From the NCBI GenBank assembly GCA_963741625.1, contig CAVUIT010000011.1, positions 186,001 to 250,000 on the forward strand: a stretch of 64,000 bases of DNA, given 5' to 3'. The position numbers were made by a program, and so were the translations under genes. Positions within the stretch are counted from its first letter, which is position 1, and each line of letters starts with the position of its first letter. This DNA is from CAWBBA01 sp963741625. GTDB taxonomy: Bacteria > Desulfobacterota > Desulfomonilia > Desulfomonilales > Desulfomonilaceae. The notes beneath the pieces were generated by a model, which worked only from the letters and a program-made list of their open reading frames with translations, searched no databases and had not been told where the DNA came from. This document shows, one piece after another, positions 8,964 to 18,000 of this stretch.

Positions 8964-9450
8964 AAGTGACTACCTCCGGTCAGTGTTACCACGCTAAATG
9001 CGTGGTTGGAGGGGGCCTGGAGTATCCTTCTTTTTACAAAGATGGTTCCCCCAAGCTTGCTGCCTTGAATGCGAATACATATTGGGGCCGCGAGAGCACG
9101 GAGCCCCCGGCTCGACGACGAGCTCCGCGCAAGGCGGGCTCAATTTTTTAAGGCGCGAGCTAAACGGGCCACCGTGCTCATTTTCACTTTACAGTACTTT
9201 GCCCTTTCAAGGCAATTAATTTCTAGAGCGTAAATTTCGTTGGCCGGAGTGTCCGCTTAATGCCGAAATGGCTGTGCAGACGCCGCAAAATGTAAATCGA
9301 CTGAAGTCCACTCCGTGGATATTTTCCGATTTGGGTCTTTGGTATAATTTTCAGAGTAATGAATTTATGGCCGACTGCAACTCGACAGACCTGCTTCTCG
9401 AAACGAGTCGCAAGCCGCCCCCCAAACGGGCATGTCTTGGATTTTCCGTC
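8964..9450. other. Intergenic region upstream of the thiolase operon
   Basis: 487 bases with only short, unconvincing frames. It should contain the promoter of the thiolase-DUF35-bamA block and the end of the aminopeptidase transcript. I see no clear terminator hairpin or sigma-54 site. Confidence 0.5.
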
Positions 9451-10870
9451 CTAACTACTGAAGAAAGCCTTAAAGGCTTTGTGGCACATCCACACGTCGT
9501 CTTTTGAGCTGACTTCCAACGGGGAATGCATTCCCAATATTGCAGGCCCGCAATCGATGATGTCCGCGCCAGCGTTGGCCAAATACTTGGCCACAGTGCC
9601 GCCGCCCCCTTCATCGACTTTTCCGAGGCCCGCGGCCTGCCAGATGATGTTGTTGTCATTGAAGAGCTTGCGAACCCAGGCCGCGTACTCCGCATTCGCG
9701 TCCGATGCCATATACTTGCCGCCGCTCCCGGTGTACTTGGTGAGGTTTATGCCGTAGCCGAGCCGCGCACTGTTTCGCTTCTCGTACACGTCGGGGTACG
9801 TCGGATCTATTGCCGCGGTAACATCTGCGGAGAGAGCTTTGCTGCTGAAAAATACCTTATAAAGATTTCTGGAAGTCGGTTCAACGCCTGTCCTGTGCAT
9901 GAGGTCCATGACGAACATTTCCAGGACACGCGACTTGGCGCTCGTGTTCCCCTCGCTCCCGATCTCTTCCTTGTCATAGAAGATCGCCACCGCGGTATGC
10001 TCGGGTTTTTCGGTATCCATGAGAGCTGTGAAACAGGTATAGGCGCAGACCCGATCATCTTGACCGTACCCGGCCACAAGGCTCCTGTCGAATCCGGAGT
10101 CTCGAGCCGGCTCTGCCGGTATTACCTGAAGCTCTGCGCTGGTGAAATCCTCTTCCGTAATGTTGTATTTCCGGGCCAGCAGATCGAGGACTGCCAGCTT
10201 GACACGCTCCTCGGCCTCCCGATCCTCGTAGGGGACAAGCGCCCACGATCAGGTTAAGGTTCTCACCGGGCATGAATTCGGAGGCCTTTTGCTCCATTTG
10301 CTTTTTTGCGAGGTGAGGCAACAGGTCGGGTATGGTGAAGACAGGATCCTCGGGGTTCAGGCCGATCTCTACTTGGACCGTGGAGCCGTCCCCTCTGATG
10401 ACCGTGCCGCAGATGGCCAAGGAACGCGCCACCCAGTGATACTTCTTGATGCCGCCGTAGTAGTGTGTCTTGAGGAGCGCAAGACCCGTATCCTCGTACA
10501 GAGGATTGGGCTTCAGGTCGAGCCGCGGGCAATCCACATGCGAGGTGATGATCCTGATCCCATCGGACATGGGCTTTTTCCCCAGGACGGCCATGGCCAG
10601 GATTTTGCCCCGTAGCGCATGAAATACGCGCTTCACATTTTTCCCTCCGGCGTTGAAATCCTTGAAGCCTTTCTTGGAGGCAAATTCCACAAAAGATTGA
10701 ACGGCTGATCTCTCGGTGCGCGCTCGGTTAAGAAAATCGCGGTAGCCTTGCGCGTAGGAGAATACCTGCTTCTTCTCCGTCTCCCCCAAGTGGTCCCACG
10801 AGCGCGTCTGTTCATTCACGAGCTTTTCCTTCAGCTCGCGAGTCTTCTTCGATCCTTTAGACGTAGGCAT
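9451..10870 (-). CDS. M18-family metallo-aminopeptidase, interrupted by a single-base frameshift
   Basis: About 473 residues once repaired, the usual size for bacterial M18 aminopeptidases, which remove N-terminal residues using two metal ions. The N-terminal frame (from 10870) holds the first metal His in 'ITSHVDCPRLDLKPNP'. The C-terminal frame holds 'GQDDRVCAYT' (bridging Asp), 'DKEEIGSEG' (catalytic and metal Glu), 'ASDANAEYAA' and a final 'LGMHSPLEVSS' with the last metal His. The frame breaks near 10237-10242: one missing base after 'NLNLIVGA' would restore 'LVPYEDREAEERV'. All metal and catalytic motifs are intact, so an artefact is likely. Confidence 0.87.
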
Positions 10871-10940
10871 ATTGTCCTCTTAATGTGCTTATGCGGGAAT
10901 GTGCTTAGCGTAGCCTTACACGAGTGTTGTACCATTTCCA

Positions 10941-11006
10941 CAGTAGGACCGGCATCTTGCCGGTTATTCGTTCTCCCCGCCGACCGGCAGGATGCCGGTC
11001 CTACTG
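10941..11006. repeat. 66-bp inverted repeat (CAGTAGGACCGGCA type)
   Basis: Starts CAGTAGGACCGGCATC and ends GATGCCGGTCCTACTG; the arms are inverted copies separated by a short spacer and would fold into one long hairpin. A diverged relative (GGCCGGTCCTACC) lies near 20240-20300. It sits between the aminopeptidase and protease genes. Confidence 0.75.
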
Positions 11007-11096
11007 CCTGTTGCCGCAGCAGATGAGGTCACGTATTCGTGTTGTCTCCAATAGGGACCGGCCGGAATATGTCACCGAACTTGCGAAACAGAGTAC

Positions 11097-12110
11097 TTAC
11101 CGCCGAAACTTCCATGGCGGATCCAGCGGATTGAATGGTGCGGGCAGCGAACGAGGTTCATCTGGAGCAGGCCCAAGGGGACCAAGAGCGGAAGCGGACG
11201 CGGCTTTGACAGGAGGGCTGTTCTTGCGTTCGAGGAATTCTTTGGCGATGTTGATGGGAGTGGCAAATCCGATTCCCTGGCTCTTCCACAACAAAATTGT
11301 ATTGATCCCGATCACCTGACCATCCAGGTTGAAGAGAGGACCGCCCGAGTTCCCCAGGTTCATGGCGGCATCGATCTGGATCAGAGGGGGATAACCGGCG
11401 CCGGGAATTGTTCTCTTTTGTGCGCTCACAATCCCAATCATGAGCGATTGCCCGATCCCGTAAGGGTTGCCGATCCCGACCACCCATTCTCCTAGTTCTA
11501 CACCCTCGGAGTCCCCAAGTGCGACCGGTTGCAAATTACTGGCATCTATCTTCAGCAAGGCGAGATCGTTCTTGCTGTCCTTGTGTAAAGTCTTGGCCAG
11601 GAACTTCTTGCCGTTAAGAAGCTCTACCTCGGTTTGGGACCCATTGCGCAAAACGTGTTCATTGGTAATAATGAGGCCATTGGCTGAAACGATGAATCCG
11701 GAACCATAGCCCATTGCTTTGCCGCCGGAATCTCCGGAAAAGCCCAGGTGGCCGAGAGAAAATGACGATCCCGGATCAACCATACGGATGGCGACCACAG
11801 ACCTGTTGACTTTCTTGACAACTCCTCTGATATCAGGGAAATTTCCTTGACGCACCACAGGTTCCGAGTCGCTTCCGTCCGATCTTTCGGGCTTGAAAGG
11901 GACCGGTGAAAGGCCGATTCTTCCCTTCTTCGCAGGGTGGCGGCTGTCGTCAGGCGAGATGGCTTTGTAATTTTGGACACTACTAGAGGAAGACGGAGTC
12001 GCTGCCTTGCGAAGCATTACGTCATCGGCTTGAGCAACAGGGGAAAGAAAGACCAAACTTGCAACGAAATATGATATGATAATCGGTGTTCCGAATCGGA
12101 AAGGTGTCAT
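11097..12110 (-). CDS. HtrA-like exported serine protease without a PDZ domain
   Basis: 337 residues from the ATG at 12110, chosen because it is preceded by CAGGAG and starts a clean signal peptide (residues 1-28, ending VAQA). A Ser/Thr-rich linker of about 70 residues precedes a trypsin-like domain with the complete triad: His152 in 'ITNEHV', Asp182 in 'KNDLALLKI' and Ser255 in 'NLGNSGGP'. DegP/DegS proteins usually continue with one or two PDZ domains; this one ends about 45 residues after the protease fold in a Pro-rich tail. Probably a periplasmic quality-control protease that works without PDZ recognition. Single-gene unit. Confidence 0.88.
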   Translation of the reverse strand: MTPFRFGTPIIISYFVASLVFLSPVAQADDVMLRKAATPSSSSSVQNYKAISPDDSRHPAKKGRIGLSPVPFKPERSDGSDSEPVVRQGNFPDIRGVVKKVNRSVVAIRMVDPGSSFSLGHLGFSGDSGGKAMGYGSGFIVSANGLIITNEHVLRNGSQTEVELLNGKKFLAKTLHKDSKNDLALLKIDASNLQPVALGDSEGVELGEWVVGIGNPYGIGQSLMIGIVSAQKRTIPGAGYPPLIQIDAAMNLGNSGGPLFNLDGQVIGINTILLWKSQGIGFATPINIAKEFLERKNSPPVKAASASALGPLGPAPDEPRSLPAPFNPLDPPWKFRR

Positions 12111-12308
12111 CCACAGACTCCTGCAAACGGTTTCCAGAGAAAAACCGCAGGCCCGATGCGGTTTTCCGGGTGGTGAATTTGGATATATTCCTATCCTGGA
12201 CATGTTGTCAATGGTTTTTTAGATTTTCCTTGAAACAATCGCTATGTTCTGCTTATTTTATAATGTTTTTGATTAACAACTGTCTGTTACACCAGCGGAG
12301 ATGCGCCT

Positions 12309-12686
12309 ATGTTCGAAGTTGAAATCATAGCCAACTTTTCCGCCGCTCACCGTTTGAGGAACTACCAGGGCAAGTGCGAACACCTGCATGGGCATAATTA
12401 TAAGGTCCACGTTAAAGCTAGGGCCGCATCTCTTGGCGAAGACGGAATGGTCATGGACTTCGGAGATCTCAAGAGAGCTACCGACAGCGTGCTGGAGCGA
12501 TTCGATCACTCCTATCTTAACGAAATCAAACCTTTTGACCGAATAGAGCCTTCCGCGGAGAATATCGCGGCCTGTCTCTTCGATGAAATTGGCCGCCAAC
12601 TGAACGATAAGTCCGCGATGCTCCACAGCGTCTCAGTTTGGGAATCAGATACTTCGAGGGCTACTTTCCTCAAAGAGATCAATTGA
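12309..12686 (+). CDS. queD: 6-carboxytetrahydropterin synthase / 6-pyruvoyl-tetrahydropterin synthase family
   Basis: 125 residues. Zinc ligands His14, His27 and His29 ('AAHRL', 'HLHGHNY'), catalytic Cys23, the 'FDHSYLN' segment and a pterin-anchoring Glu in 'VWESDTSRA' are all present. QueD converts 7,8-dihydroneopterin triphosphate to 6-carboxytetrahydropterin for queuosine; close relatives make 6-pyruvoyl-tetrahydropterin. The folE2 gene 104 bases downstream supplies the dihydroneopterin triphosphate, so the pair forms one pathway block. A GGAG lies 11 bases before the ATG. Confidence 0.92.
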   Translation: MFEVEIIANFSAAHRLRNYQGKCEHLHGHNYKVHVKARAASLGEDGMVMDFGDLKRATDSVLERFDHSYLNEIKPFDRIEPSAENIAACLFDEIGRQLNDKSAMLHSVSVWESDTSRATFLKEIN

Positions 12687-12790
12687 AATGGCCTTCAAGC
12701 AATGCCGGGCCATCTCCTACAGCGGGGAGATTTTCAATTGACCCCCCTTTATGACCGATATCGGTCATGACCTACTTAGGGAGAACTCCA

Positions 12791-13630
12791 GTGAATGTTC
12801 TGTCAATGCCTGATGTCCAAAGCCTGCCTGATGGGCGCAACCTAGCCATCGACAAGGTCGGGGTAAAAGGGTTGCGTTATCCTATCTCGGTTAAAGACCG
12901 GAAAAAAGGATTACAGCACACTGTAGGGCTTTTCGACCTTTTCGTCAATCTCCCGCATGATTTTAAAGGCGCCCACATGAGCCGGTTCATAGAGGCTCTC
13001 AATGAGTTTCGGGGAGAGATCTCCATGGAGAAGTTCCAGGAGATCCTGGAAAAGATCAAAGGAAAGCTCCATGCCAAGAGCGCTCACATGAATGTAGAAT
13101 TCCCCTACTTTGTAGAAAAGACTGCGCCCGTCACGGCAACCCCTGGCCTCATGTCGTACACGTGCTTCATGAGTGGGGCACTTGCGGAGACCTTCGACCT
13201 CATCGTTGGGGTCGAAGTTCCCGTAATGACCGTTTGTCCGTGTTCCAAGGAGATCTCCGACTACGGGGCGCACAATCAGCGTGGGATAGTGCGAGTTCAG
13301 CTCAGATTCAAGAAATTCTTCTGGATCGAGGAGATAATCGAGGTCGTTGAATCGTCGGTCAGCTCTGAAATTTACTCGCTCCTTAAACGGCCTGACGAGA
13401 AATTCGTCACAGAACGAGCCCACGAGAACCCCATGTTCGTCGAGGACGTAGTGAGGTCTGCTGTCTCACGTCTCCGCGCTATGGACAACTTCCCCTGGTA
13501 TCGCATCGAGGCGGAGAATTTCGAATCCATCCATAACCACAGCGCCTATGCAATGATAGAGAAAGACTTCTCGCCGGAGCCCGAGTGCTTTCAGAGAGCC
13601 GCAGCGGGGAGGTACAACGGTACGATTTAG
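12791..13630 (+). CDS. folE2: GTP cyclohydrolase FolE2 (type IB)
   Basis: 279 residues. The metal-independent-fold COG1469 signature is clear: 'DKVGVKGLRYP', 'VNLPHDFKGAHMSRF', the metal Cys region 'TVCPCSKEIS' and 'YGAHNQRGIV'. It converts GTP to 7,8-dihydroneopterin triphosphate, the substrate of QueD and of folate synthesis; FolE2 is often used when zinc is scarce. I prefer the GTG at 12791 (after AGGGAGAA) over the ATG at 12767, which has no ribosome site. Same operon direction as queD. Confidence 0.92.
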   Translation: MNVLSMPDVQSLPDGRNLAIDKVGVKGLRYPISVKDRKKGLQHTVGLFDLFVNLPHDFKGAHMSRFIEALNEFRGEISMEKFQEILEKIKGKLHAKSAHMNVEFPYFVEKTAPVTATPGLMSYTCFMSGALAETFDLIVGVEVPVMTVCPCSKEISDYGAHNQRGIVRVQLRFKKFFWIEEIIEVVESSVSSEIYSLLKRPDEKFVTERAHENPMFVEDVVRSAVSRLRAMDNFPWYRIEAENFESIHNHSAYAMIEKDFSPEPECFQRAAAGRYNGTI

Positions 13631-13756
13631 TGTTGAGTACCTGTGATTTCTTTATAGCAGTAGAGAGCAACCCTCGTGGTTGACCCAATCCGTCGCTAGG
13701 GGCGCCCCTGCCGAACCTTCTCTCACCTAACAGTTTTTTGATGAATAGTGCACGGG

Positions 13757-14386
13757 TCATGGAGCCGAACTTCCTTCTTTCCCTATGAAATTAGGATTAT
13801 CTGGATCATCCGCCCATCGCAAGGGGTTTGCCTGGATATATCCACGAACGGCATTCAGGGATTTTTCATTGCGGATGATATGCTCGTAATAGTTACGTTG
13901 CCAGAGAGAGTGCCCACCGGTCAGGCCGAAATTCATTGATGATCTGTGTGCATGCGGATTTGAATCCACCGATGAATGCTGCAAGTGAACCTCTGCGTGG
14001 ACCAAGCGTCTGTAGGGGCGACCGGCGGTCGCCCATTTTTTGGGAACAAACGGCCGTCGGTGCCTCTCGCAAATCGGAGGGCGACCGCCGGTCGCCCCTA
14101 CGAGGGTCGGGATATCCTGTATGATGAAAACAATCCCATGGATATGATTAGGCATCACCACAAACATGTCCAAATGGATTTCGCGTCGTATCCCTGCAGA
14201 TTTCAACCATTCGTTGTGCACGGCCAAACCGATGTCATTCAGCTGCATTTCCCCTTCGTGTATTTCCCCGAACAAACATTCCCGCTCATGCGTGCAAATG
14301 GTAACGAAATAGACCCCTTCCTGAGAATAGTCGAAATCCGCTAAACGAATGGAACGCCTGTGATGTCTGCCCGGATCATACTCCAT
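13757..14386 (-). pseudogene. REP-associated tyrosine transposase (Y1/RAYT), interrupted by its own type of repeat
   Basis: Y1_Tnp family. The N-terminal half is good: 'YFVTICTHERECLFGE' and the metal-binding 'VMPNHIHGIV' (HxH-type). Then a 90-bp palindromic element (14012-14101) lies inside the gene. After it the genuine continuation 'GSLAAFIGGFKSACTQIINEF' is in a different frame from the beginning, and the frame returns for 'LWQRNYYEHIIRNEKSLNAVRGYIQANPLRW'. The 209-residue open frame is therefore fortuitous across the middle. The family cleaves and mobilises REP hairpins by a tyrosine nucleophile. Here it is probably inactive. Confidence 0.8.
14012..14101. repeat. 90-bp REP-like palindromic element inside the RAYT gene
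   Basis: Borders GTAGGGGCGACC and GGTCGCCCCTAC; each arm contains the palindrome GCGACCGGCGGTCGC. Same family as 14438-14525 but with a different loop of about 45 bases. It adds in-frame codons to the transposase by chance. Confidence 0.85.
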
Positions 14387-14437
14387 CGTTTGTTTCCATC
14401 TCAGGTTTGGTTTGGCCGAATGCGGTTGATAATGTCT

Positions 14438-14525
14438 GTAGGGGCGACCGGCGGTCGCCCAATTCTTTGGAAGCGAGTCGCTCTCGTGTCTCGGGAACCG
14501 AAGGGCGACCGCCGGTCGCCCCTAC
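14438..14525. repeat. 88-bp REP-like palindromic element upstream of the RAYT gene
   Basis: Second copy of the GTAGGGGCGACC...GGTCGCCCCTAC element, 52 bases upstream of the transposase start on its 5' side. Location beside the RAYT gene is the usual arrangement for cognate REP sequences. Confidence 0.85.
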
Positions 14526-14619
14526 CGTAACAACATCTCTTTCAAGGGTTATTTGATGTAATCCGCATTCTCCCTTGCCTTTCCTAAAACAATTGAATAA
14601 CCGCGAGACGGAAAGGGGT

Positions 14620-15003
14620 TCACAAGAAATCGGTGCTGAAAGCATCCTGGATGATTTCCACGACTGCCGGCTCGCCAAGGGTAACTATCGCAACGTCGAA
14701 TCTCGACGCCGGCGGGACCTGGGGATAATGTTTTCCCAAGTAAACCTCAGCGGCTCGGATAATTCGTTTCTGCTTTTGCCGATCCACAGAAAATACAGGG
14801 TTGAGGCTGGAGGCCGAACCCCTCGACCGCACCTCCACGAATACTAGCTCTCCCAGGTGATGCGCAATTATGTCGATTTCCCCCAGCCGGCATGTGAAGT
14901 TCTTCTCCACAATTCGATAGCCGTGTGATTCGAGGTGGTCGGCCGCTATCTGTTCTGCCAGCCGCCCTCTGTCACGGGTATTCGTGCCGTTTTTGTTTCT
15001 CAT
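14620..15003 (-). CDS. yraN: YraN family (UPF0102) predicted endonuclease-like protein
   Basis: 127 residues from the ATG at 15003. The family core is present: 'RGRLAEQIAADHLESHGYRIVEKNF', then 'GEIDIIAHHLGELVFVEVRSR' (the PD-(D/E)xK-like E...D...ExR pattern), then 'DRQKQKRIIRAAEVYL'. Members resemble Holliday-junction resolvases in fold; biochemical role is not settled. A longer TTG start lies inside the palindrome at 15025 and is less likely. No clear ribosome site is visible before either start. Confidence 0.88.
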   Translation of the reverse strand: MRNKNGTNTRDRGRLAEQIAADHLESHGYRIVEKNFTCRLGEIDIIAHHLGELVFVEVRSRGSASSLNPVFSVDRQKQKRIIRAAEVYLGKHYPQVPPASRFDVAIVTLGEPAVVEIIQDAFSTDFL

Positions 15004-15024
15004 TAGGAGTTTTTGGGGAGGGGT

Positions 15025-15060
15025 CTGGGGAGGGGCTTTTTGCAAAAAGCCCCTCCCCAG
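15025..15060. terminator. Perfect 36-bp palindrome between the activase and yraN
   Basis: Two 18-base perfectly complementary arms starting CTGGGGAGGGGC and centred on TTTTTGCAAAAA, with no loop. It lies between two minus-strand genes. It could be an intrinsic terminator for the activase transcript or an IS-derived palindrome; the run of T inside the stem rather than after it is unusual for a terminator. Confidence 0.5.
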
Positions 15061-15086
15061 ATATTATACTGGATCTTCCTACGCCT

Positions 15087-18000
15087 CTACGCCTTCACTT
15101 CCAGCATCCGTTCGTGGAGGCGTCGGGACTGGAGAGCAAAGGCTTCGAGCCTTGCCTCGATGATTTGCGGAAACGCATTGCCGTCAGTCTCGATGGCCAG
15201 GAAGGGGAGTTTCTGATTCTTCTTCAACAGGGACTTATGACCTGGATCGTGCCCGTTTGTCTGAGAGAGGAGCGCCAATTTCTCACCCGTGGTGAACTTC
15301 TCAGAGAGAATTGATTCAGCTACGCGGGTAGGCATGCAGCCGAACGGCCCGATTGAGATGATGCCGCAAGCAGGGTTAAGAATCTCATGGAGAGCCGCTC
15401 CAACCGTTAGAATCGCCTCCCCCGTCAACAGCGGTGAAACGAACTTCTCTCCGGCATGAATCAGGTCCTCAACGTGGAGGGTCTCGTGGAAAAACAGACC
15501 GGATGGAGCAAATAGATCGCGAATCTTTCGGTCAAAGTGCCGTTTCACGAAGTACCGAATCCAGAATGGAATGTCAGGCCGCCCTTCTATGCCATTCTTG
15601 ATAAGCCAGTCCACATACTTTATCCATTCGCTGGTCTGGGAGGTTCGAACAATGAACCCCCGGTCCGCCATTTTTTCAACAAGCTTCTGCAACGAAATGG
15701 GATCGTTGCGCACGTAGATCTCGCCTATGAGCGAGATCTTAGGCATTTCTTCGTACGGCATTTTCAAAGGAATCCGGGCCAGAACCTGAGCCACGGATTG
15801 TATGCGACGGCGGATCTCTCTCCACGACTTATGGATGACCTGCACAAGAGAATCCCATTCACGGAAAAAGATCTCCATGGCCGATTCCCGGTCCGCTGCC
15901 GCGGCCATCAGGGTGGACCAGATCTCATACATGACATCCCCGATGATAATGGCCCGCCATGCCGGCAGAGTGAACCGGTCCCCCAGCCCCATGTATCCGT
16001 TGGCAGCATTCAGGGTAAGCACAGCCGCGTCCGGGATGCGGTGCCGTTCGATGAGGCGTCGGGAAAACACATTGTACTGGCCGAAACGACACGGGCCTCC
16101 GGCTCCAGGCATAAAATAGGCTGTCACTTCGCCGGCGGGCCTGTCCTGCCAAAAATAGTTGAGCATTGACCCCACCGTGGTCTGGAGGGGCAGACACTCT
16201 TTGCACGTTGAGTTCCCGCGCCCGATCTTGAGCACTTCGTCGTCCGCGGGCGGCAGGCCATGGGCGTTGATCCCGACCTTCTTGAATGTTTGCACGAGGC
16301 CCTCGTGCGCGAAGCGGCCCATTGCCGGGAGAACAATTCGGACACTCGGGTCGGTCAGAGGAAGCCTTCTCCCGTCAGCCGTTGCGATCACCGGCTTCCC
16401 GTCGGCGATTGTCGCGACCGCAGCCCGAAACTCTTTCCGGATAACAGGGATCTGCTTCTTGCTTTCGAGTTCCCGGTAATACCTTACAATGTCGAGAAAA
16501 GCTTCGATGCGCGTTTCGAGGCCTGCGTCCGCGGTGTGGCTGTCGAGTTCCAGGGTTAGCGAGGGCTTGCGGCCCATCTCTTCCCGGAAGTACCCCACTA
16601 CAAAGGAGTCCGGCCCGCATGAAAAGTTGCTGATATAGGTCCCGAACAGCCTCGGGTGATTCTTCACAAACCTGGCAGCCTTGAGGATCATGCGTCCCAT
16701 GGACCAGTACATCGTATCTGCATCGTCCAGGGTTTGATCCTCGTAGGGGAGCATATCAAACGGTATTATCCGATAACCCCTGGATGCGAACTTTCCCGGT
16801 ATCCCTTTATTAGCCTCGCCTGCGAAGGCATTGTAAGGCCGACCGAAAAGGACAATGGCCATGGCCTCGGAGTCTTGTTCGAGCTCTTGCAGTATTTTCA
16901 CGCCGGCGGAACGGATCTCGTCCCTGTAAGCGGCCTGAGCCGCCATGCCTGCCTTAAATGCCTTCAATCCGTCTGCTCGGGAGCTACCCAGCTCCGACGC
17001 AACCTTGAGGAACTCCGCGGTTTGCGGTTCGAAGCCTCGGCTTAGATCCAGGTAAGGGGTTATCACCTTCTTGGATTGTGTCTCCTCAAAGGTACTCTTC
17101 AGATAGAAAGCTTCCCCCTGCACAAAAACGCAGGTACAGGTGTTGGCGTTATCGCTGTCTGTCGGGACGCCTCTAATGTGAGGCAGAAAGAGTACATCCG
17201 GATCCTTGCTGAGCAGGTTCGCCATGAACCCGTGAGCTATCTCCACGGGGAAGCAGAATGCGGCTCCTTGCTGATCCACGCCCGAGGGGTCTACTGTATC
17301 GGGCAATACCGGCCGGTATCCCAGCGATTTGAAGAAACCATTGAAGAACGGGAAATAGGTATTTACGAGAAACGAGCGGTTCATTCCGATCGTCGGCCGG
17401 TTGTCCGCCACGTTGTCTGCCTCGAGATCTCGAAAGGCCACTCTCTGGCGGTAGTCCACCATGTCGAGGGCGCTCTTGTCGAACTCCAAATGATGGATAA
17501 GGTTTACGTACCGGTTGCAGGCGCCGCCGAAGGGGTACGTCTTCTCCTCTATCTCAATCCGGGCAATTTCACATCGCCGGTCACATTTTTCTTTGCCGCC
17601 GCCGCATACAAAAGACTTCTTGTAGTTCACATCACGCGCGGCAAGGCGGTTCAGATCAAAAGAAGCTTCTTTCATGAGGCCCAGCTCAATGCGTCGTTCC
17701 ACCTCGAGTGCGACCCCGAACGCGCCCATAAGTCCGGGCTCCGGGGGGACGATGATTTCCTTACCCGTAAGCGCAGCCATGGCCGCAGGAATTGCTTCGT
17801 TGTAGCAAACCCCACCCTGCATGAAGACCTTTTTCCCCACGGGTCGATTGCCCTTGACCCGGTTCGAGTAATTCATGCAGATGGAATACACTAGGCCTGC
17901 CACGATGTCGTTAACCGGGATCCCCTCCTGCGCGGCATTCTTGATGTCGGAACCAATAAACGCGGCACACTGGTCATTGAAATTTGGTGGATTGAGACCT

